From Gemmatimonadales bacterium UBA4456 (GTDB lineage: Bacteria > Gemmatimonadota > Gemmatimonadetes > Longimicrobiales > Gaopeijiaceae), in assembly GCA_002390225.1 (NCBI GenBank), contig DGOW01000055.1, forward strand, positions 1 through 9,256: 9,256 nt of DNA, given 5' to 3'. The translations under genes and the position numbers were made by a program. Shown piece after piece: positions 6,174 to 9,256 of this stretch. Every line of letters starts with the position of its first letter. Positions within the stretch are counted from its first letter, which is position 1. The notes beneath the pieces are model-generated. The model saw only the letters and a program-made list of their open reading frames with translations. It searched no databases and had not been told where the DNA came from.

Positions 6174-8437
6174 GTCGACAAGGTAAGAGACGCGGCTCTG
6201 GTCGTCGGCGAGGCAAGCAGGGAGGCGGAGGTCGGTCCCGCGACGGTGGCTCGGGTGGAAGTCGGCGTGGTCGACGGCACGGACGCTCCGAAGACACACA
6301 TCGGGGTTGGGGTGCCCTCGAGACCCGGATTATCACGGCGCTCAGCGAGTCGCCGCACGGACCCATGAAGAGCAAGGACCTGGCACGGGATCTTTCGATC
6401 CCGGCCGGAGAATATCGGGACTTCCGATGCCTGCTCGCGAAGATGCAGAAGAAGGGGATGATCCTGTTGGTGCGGGGACAGCGGTACGCGGTCTCGAGTC
6501 GGCTCGACCTGGTGACGGGTCCGCTGTCCACGACCCGTGACGGGCACGGCTTTGTCCGTTCGAGCGATGGTGAAAGCGACGTGTACGTGCCGATTCACCG
6601 GCTGGCGACCGCACTGGATGGAGACACGGTGGTGGCGCGCATCGAGGCCCGCCCCCGAGGTCGAAGCAGGGAGGGCTCGGTCGTCCGCGTCCTTGAGCGT
6701 GCCCGGGAAACGGTCGTCGGGACCTTCCATGAAGGCCGGAAGGTCAACTACGTGACGCCGCTTGATGATCGGCTGCGACGCGATGTTCTGATCACCCGGG
6801 GGGATGAGTCGGGGGCGGAACCGGGTCAGGTCGTCGTCGTTCGTATTTCGTCGTTCGGCGAAGGGCGAGTGGGGCCGACGGGGGAGATCGAGGAGGTTCT
6901 CGGCGGCCTGGACGAGCCTGGCGTCGACATACTGGCTGTGGCCCACGGATTCGGGCTGGCCCTCTCGTTCTCGGACACCGTTGTGGCAGCAGCTCAGGAG
7001 GCGGCGCACCAGGGCCTGGCCGATCCCGGGCCGGATCGAGTCGACAGAACGGACCTCCTTACATTCACGATCGATCCGGCGGATGCAAAGGACCACGACG
7101 ACGCGCTCTCGATCGAACGTCTCGATTCCGACCGGATGGAGGTCGGGATTCATATCGCGGATGTCTCGCACTTCGTGACGATCGACAGCCCGGTCGACAT
7201 CGAGGCTCTCGCACGCGGAACCAGCGTCTACCTTGTAGATCGGACGGTTCCGATGCTGCCTCCCGTTCTCTCCAACGACGTTTGTTCCCTGAATCCCGGG
7301 ACTCCGAGCTTCGCGCTCTCCCTTTTTGTCACGCTCGATTCGGGAGGGCGGGTGCGTGATCGCCGTTATGAGCACACGCTGATCCAGTGTCGAGATGCGC
7401 TGTCCTACGAGCAGGCTCAGGAGGTGCTCGATGGGCGCTCATCCATCGAGCCTGCCATCGACGAGGCGATCAGGAATCTCGATGATCTCTCGCGCGCGGT
7501 CCGGGTTCTCCGTGTAGAGCGAGGTGCGCTCGATCTCGACTTGCCCGAATCGAAGGTGATCCTCGATGCCGAGGGTGAGCCGATAGACATCCGCCGGCGT
7601 GAGCGCCTGGAGGCGCATCGCCTGATCGAGGACTTCATGATCCTCGCCAACGAGGTCGTGGCGAACGACCTCGAGGCCAAGGGACTGCTCGGCATGTACC
7701 GCATCCATGAGCCGCCGGCGCCGGAAAAGGCCGAGATGCTGGCGGAAACGCTAGCGCGGTTTGGCCTGAGCCTGCCGGTGCGTCGTCGGCTAAGGCCCTC
7801 GGACCTTCAGCAGATCCTGGACGCGGTACGCGGGCGGATTGAGGAGGCTCTGGTCAATACGCTGGTCCTGCGGTCGTTGCGAAAGGCGCGTTACGACACG
7901 GAGAACGTTGGGCACTTCGGCCTCGCATCGGAGGGGTATGCGCACTTCACGTCACCGATCCGTCGTTATCCCGACCTCGTCGTACACCGGGTCGTCAGTC
8001 GCTGCCTGGTGAGAGGGGAACGCGAGCCATACCGGGATCTCGAGGCGCTCAGCAGCTTGGCGGAACGGTGTAGCGCGCGGGAGCAGGCGGCCGTGGAGGC
8101 GGAGCGAGCGAGCGTGGCCCTCAAGAAGGTCGAGTATATGGAACGCCACCTTGGAGAAGAGTTCCATGGCCGGATCTCGGGGGTCGCGGCCTTCGGGTTT
8201 TTCGTCACACTCGAGGATGTGTTCGTGGAGGGACTCGTGCACGTCAGCGGTATGACGGATGACTACTACCGTCTCGAGGAGCGACAGCACACGCTCGTCG
8301 GTGAGCGCGGGGGTCAGCGATTCCGACTGGGAGACCGCGTCCTCGTGCAGGTCGCTCGTGTCGACAAAGAGGCGCGGCACATCGACTTCGCTGTGCTCAG
8401 GCGCCTGCCGCAAGGGCTCGAGGGAGTCGATGATTGA
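6170..8437 (+). CDS. rnr: Ribonuclease R (RNase II/R-family 3'-5' exoribonuclease)
   Basis: RNase R degrades structured RNA processively from the 3' end, taking part in mRNA and rRNA turnover. The protein has 755 residues. Residues 1-40 are a tail with 15 Arg/Lys and 14 Gly. A winged-helix segment follows (about 46-108, ALETRIITALSE), then two OB/cold-shock domains (about 115-245; GPLSTTRDGHGFVR, GTFHEGRKVNYVTP). The RNB catalytic domain spans about 290-620 and has the active-site string TIDPADAKDHDDAL (D302, D308, D310, D311), Y354 in TSVYLVDRTVPMLPP, and TSPIRRYPDLVVHR. An S1 domain (about 661-742, EFHGRISGVAAFGFFVTLEDVFVEGLVH) ends the protein. All four metal-binding Asp are present, so it should be active. 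It lacks the usual long basic C-terminal tail and stops about 12 residues after S1. ATG 6170 overlaps the upstream stop (ATGA) and has a good ggagg, so it is the last gene of the overlapping cluster with era. Confidence 0.96.
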   Translation: MSRQGKRRGSGRRRGKQGGGGRSRDGGSGGSRRGRRHGRSEDTHRGWGALETRIITALSESPHGPMKSKDLARDLSIPAGEYRDFRCLLAKMQKKGMILLVRGQRYAVSSRLDLVTGPLSTTRDGHGFVRSSDGESDVYVPIHRLATALDGDTVVARIEARPRGRSREGSVVRVLERARETVVGTFHEGRKVNYVTPLDDRLRRDVLITRGDESGAEPGQVVVVRISSFGEGRVGPTGEIEEVLGGLDEPGVDILAVAHGFGLALSFSDTVVAAAQEAAHQGLADPGPDRVDRTDLLTFTIDPADAKDHDDALSIERLDSDRMEVGIHIADVSHFVTIDSPVDIEALARGTSVYLVDRTVPMLPPVLSNDVCSLNPGTPSFALSLFVTLDSGGRVRDRRYEHTLIQCRDALSYEQAQEVLDGRSSIEPAIDEAIRNLDDLSRAVRVLRVERGALDLDLPESKVILDAEGEPIDIRRRERLEAHRLIEDFMILANEVVANDLEAKGLLGMYRIHEPPAPEKAEMLAETLARFGLSLPVRRRLRPSDLQQILDAVRGRIEEALVNTLVLRSLRKARYDTENVGHFGLASEGYAHFTSPIRRYPDLVVHRVVSRCLVRGEREPYRDLEALSSLAERCSAREQAAVEAERASVALKKVEYMERHLGEEFHGRISGVAAFGFFVTLEDVFVEGLVHVSGMTDDYYRLEERQHTLVGERGGQRFRLGDRVLVQVARVDKEARHIDFAVLRRLPQGLEGVDD

Positions 8438-8492
8438 CCTTGGTTCGGGCGAAGGGTAACGTCCGGCTGTTGCGGTACACCGGTGAGGAACC

Positions 8493-9256
8493 ATGGCCTC
8501 CGAAAAGACAGTTCTCTACTTCGGAATCGCCCCCACGACGTCCTCCGACTTCCTGAACGGGTTCGCGCATGAGCGTGGACTCGCGGTTCAGAAGGAGCAG
8601 ACGCCCGACGAGGTCTGCGCGCTGCTTAACCGGACCTTCCCGGCTGGGGTGGTGGTCGGGGCCGGCGAGGACATTACGGACCTCGTCGACCTCATTGGTA
8701 CGCTGAAGGGGGATCCGTTCACCGGTATCGTGCCAGTGGTCGCGCTCCTCTCCATGGACGCCTCCGATCTTGCGACCGATCTCCGCACGGCCGGTGCCGA
8801 CGATATGATCCGCGAGGGGCTGTCCGACAAGGAGCGATTGCTTCGCCTCGAGCAGGTTCTTCGGCGGACCGTCCGGGACGTGTCGGTCCATCCGACAACG
8901 CGAATCCCCGGTGCGAATCACATCGCCAGGGATATGCAGCGACGGTTGAACGCGGGGGGACAGGTCGCGGTGTGCTGCGCTGACCTGGATCACTTCAAGG
9001 AGTTCAACGACCGATACGGATACGCCCTTGGAGACGGGGTAATTCGTATGCTGTCGCGGATCTTGAGAGACGTGGTCCGGGGGCTCGCTGTGGGCGGCTT
9101 CGTCGGACATATCGGCGGCGGTGACTTCATCTTCAACCTTCCGGTCGACGACCTCGAGGCTATGTGCGAGGAGATCATTCAGCTGTTCGACGAGCTGATT
9201 CCCTATCAGTACACGGAGGAGGATCGCAAGGCCGGTTTCCTCCTCGGCAAGGACCG
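8493..9256 (+). CDS. Receiver-like / GGDEF-domain protein, 3' truncated by the window
   Basis: The first 254 residues are visible and the frame is still open at the edge. Residues 1-125 have the alternating pattern of a response-regulator receiver (TVLYFGI, AGVVVGAG, IVPVVALLSM, GADDMI), but the acidic pocket and phospho-acceptor Asp are absent. A GGDEF domain begins near 137 (TRIPGANHIARDM). It has the metal-binding DLDHFKEFND (164-173) and the guanine-contacting N172 and D181. Its signature is GHIGGGDF (205-212), where active cyclases have GG(D/E)EF: the third position, which normally binds metal, is Gly. Diguanylate cyclases make c-di-GMP from two GTP; this one may be inactive or serve as a sensor. 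YQYTEEDRKAGFLLGKDR after the domain continues past the edge. ATG 8493 has gagg five bases upstream and an in-frame TGA just before it. It starts 55 bases after rnr with no terminator between. Confidence 0.82.
   Translation, partial: MASEKTVLYFGIAPTTSSDFLNGFAHERGLAVQKEQTPDEVCALLNRTFPAGVVVGAGEDITDLVDLIGTLKGDPFTGIVPVVALLSMDASDLATDLRTAGADDMIREGLSDKERLLRLEQVLRRTVRDVSVHPTTRIPGANHIARDMQRRLNAGGQVAVCCADLDHFKEFNDRYGYALGDGVIRMLSRILRDVVRGLAVGGFVGHIGGGDFIFNLPVDDLEAMCEEIIQLFDELIPYQYTEEDRKAGFLLGKD

Noticed and set aside
6041..7375. A 444-codon open frame on the minus strand opposite rnr
   Set aside because: It lies entirely antisense to the well-supported RNase R gene and the end of its neighbour. Its translation is Arg/Pro/His-rich with no family resemblance. 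Long antisense frames are common opposite GC-rich genes.

Overview
The window reads as a piece of a bacterial chromosome with fairly high GC. It carries the 3' end of an rRNA operon, a short gene-poor stretch, a minus-strand pair (an intact PLP-dependent aminotransferase and the wreck of an FkbM-type methyltransferase), and a plus-strand cluster running to the right edge. The organism is most likely a member of the FCB group, possibly Gemmatimonadota. This is inferred from a PorV/UPF0164-type outer-membrane protein, a DUF5683-like membrane-associated protein and a GGDEF protein of the 'GHIGG' type lying beside era and rnr. The sequence alone does not prove the phylum.

Layout. 1-412 is the end of 23S rRNA, starting near E. 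coli position 2490 and including the peptidyl-transferase strand and the sarcin-ricin loop. A 100-base spacer without a tRNA follows, then 5S rRNA (about 514-632) and a strong rho-independent terminator (644-680). 681-1190 has no convincing intact gene. Its second half encodes what looks like the remains of a carboxypeptidase-regulatory-like (beta-sandwich) domain. 1211-2335 (minus) is a full-length class-V aminotransferase. 2437-3100 (minus) is an FkbM-family SAM methyltransferase killed by two in-frame stops and one frameshift.

From about 3250 rightwards the plus strand is tightly packed: era (ribosome-assembly GTPase), a PorV-like beta-barrel protein, a DUF5683-like exported protein, and rnr (RNase R). 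The first three junctions overlap by 11 bases or fewer, so the four genes are probably one translationally coupled operon. It combines 16S/ribosome maturation (Era), RNA decay (RNase R) and two envelope proteins. After a 55-base gap comes a receiver-like/GGDEF protein that runs off the window; its GGDEF motif is degenerate.

I see no phage, transposon, CRISPR or defence system. The points most worth a second look are the multiply broken methyltransferase, a five-codon leader ORF with a strong ribosome-binding site abutting the TTG start of era, the GGGDF signature in the last gene, and the arginine/glycine-rich tail at the N-terminus rather than the C-terminus of RNase R. Most of the window is otherwise ordinary.
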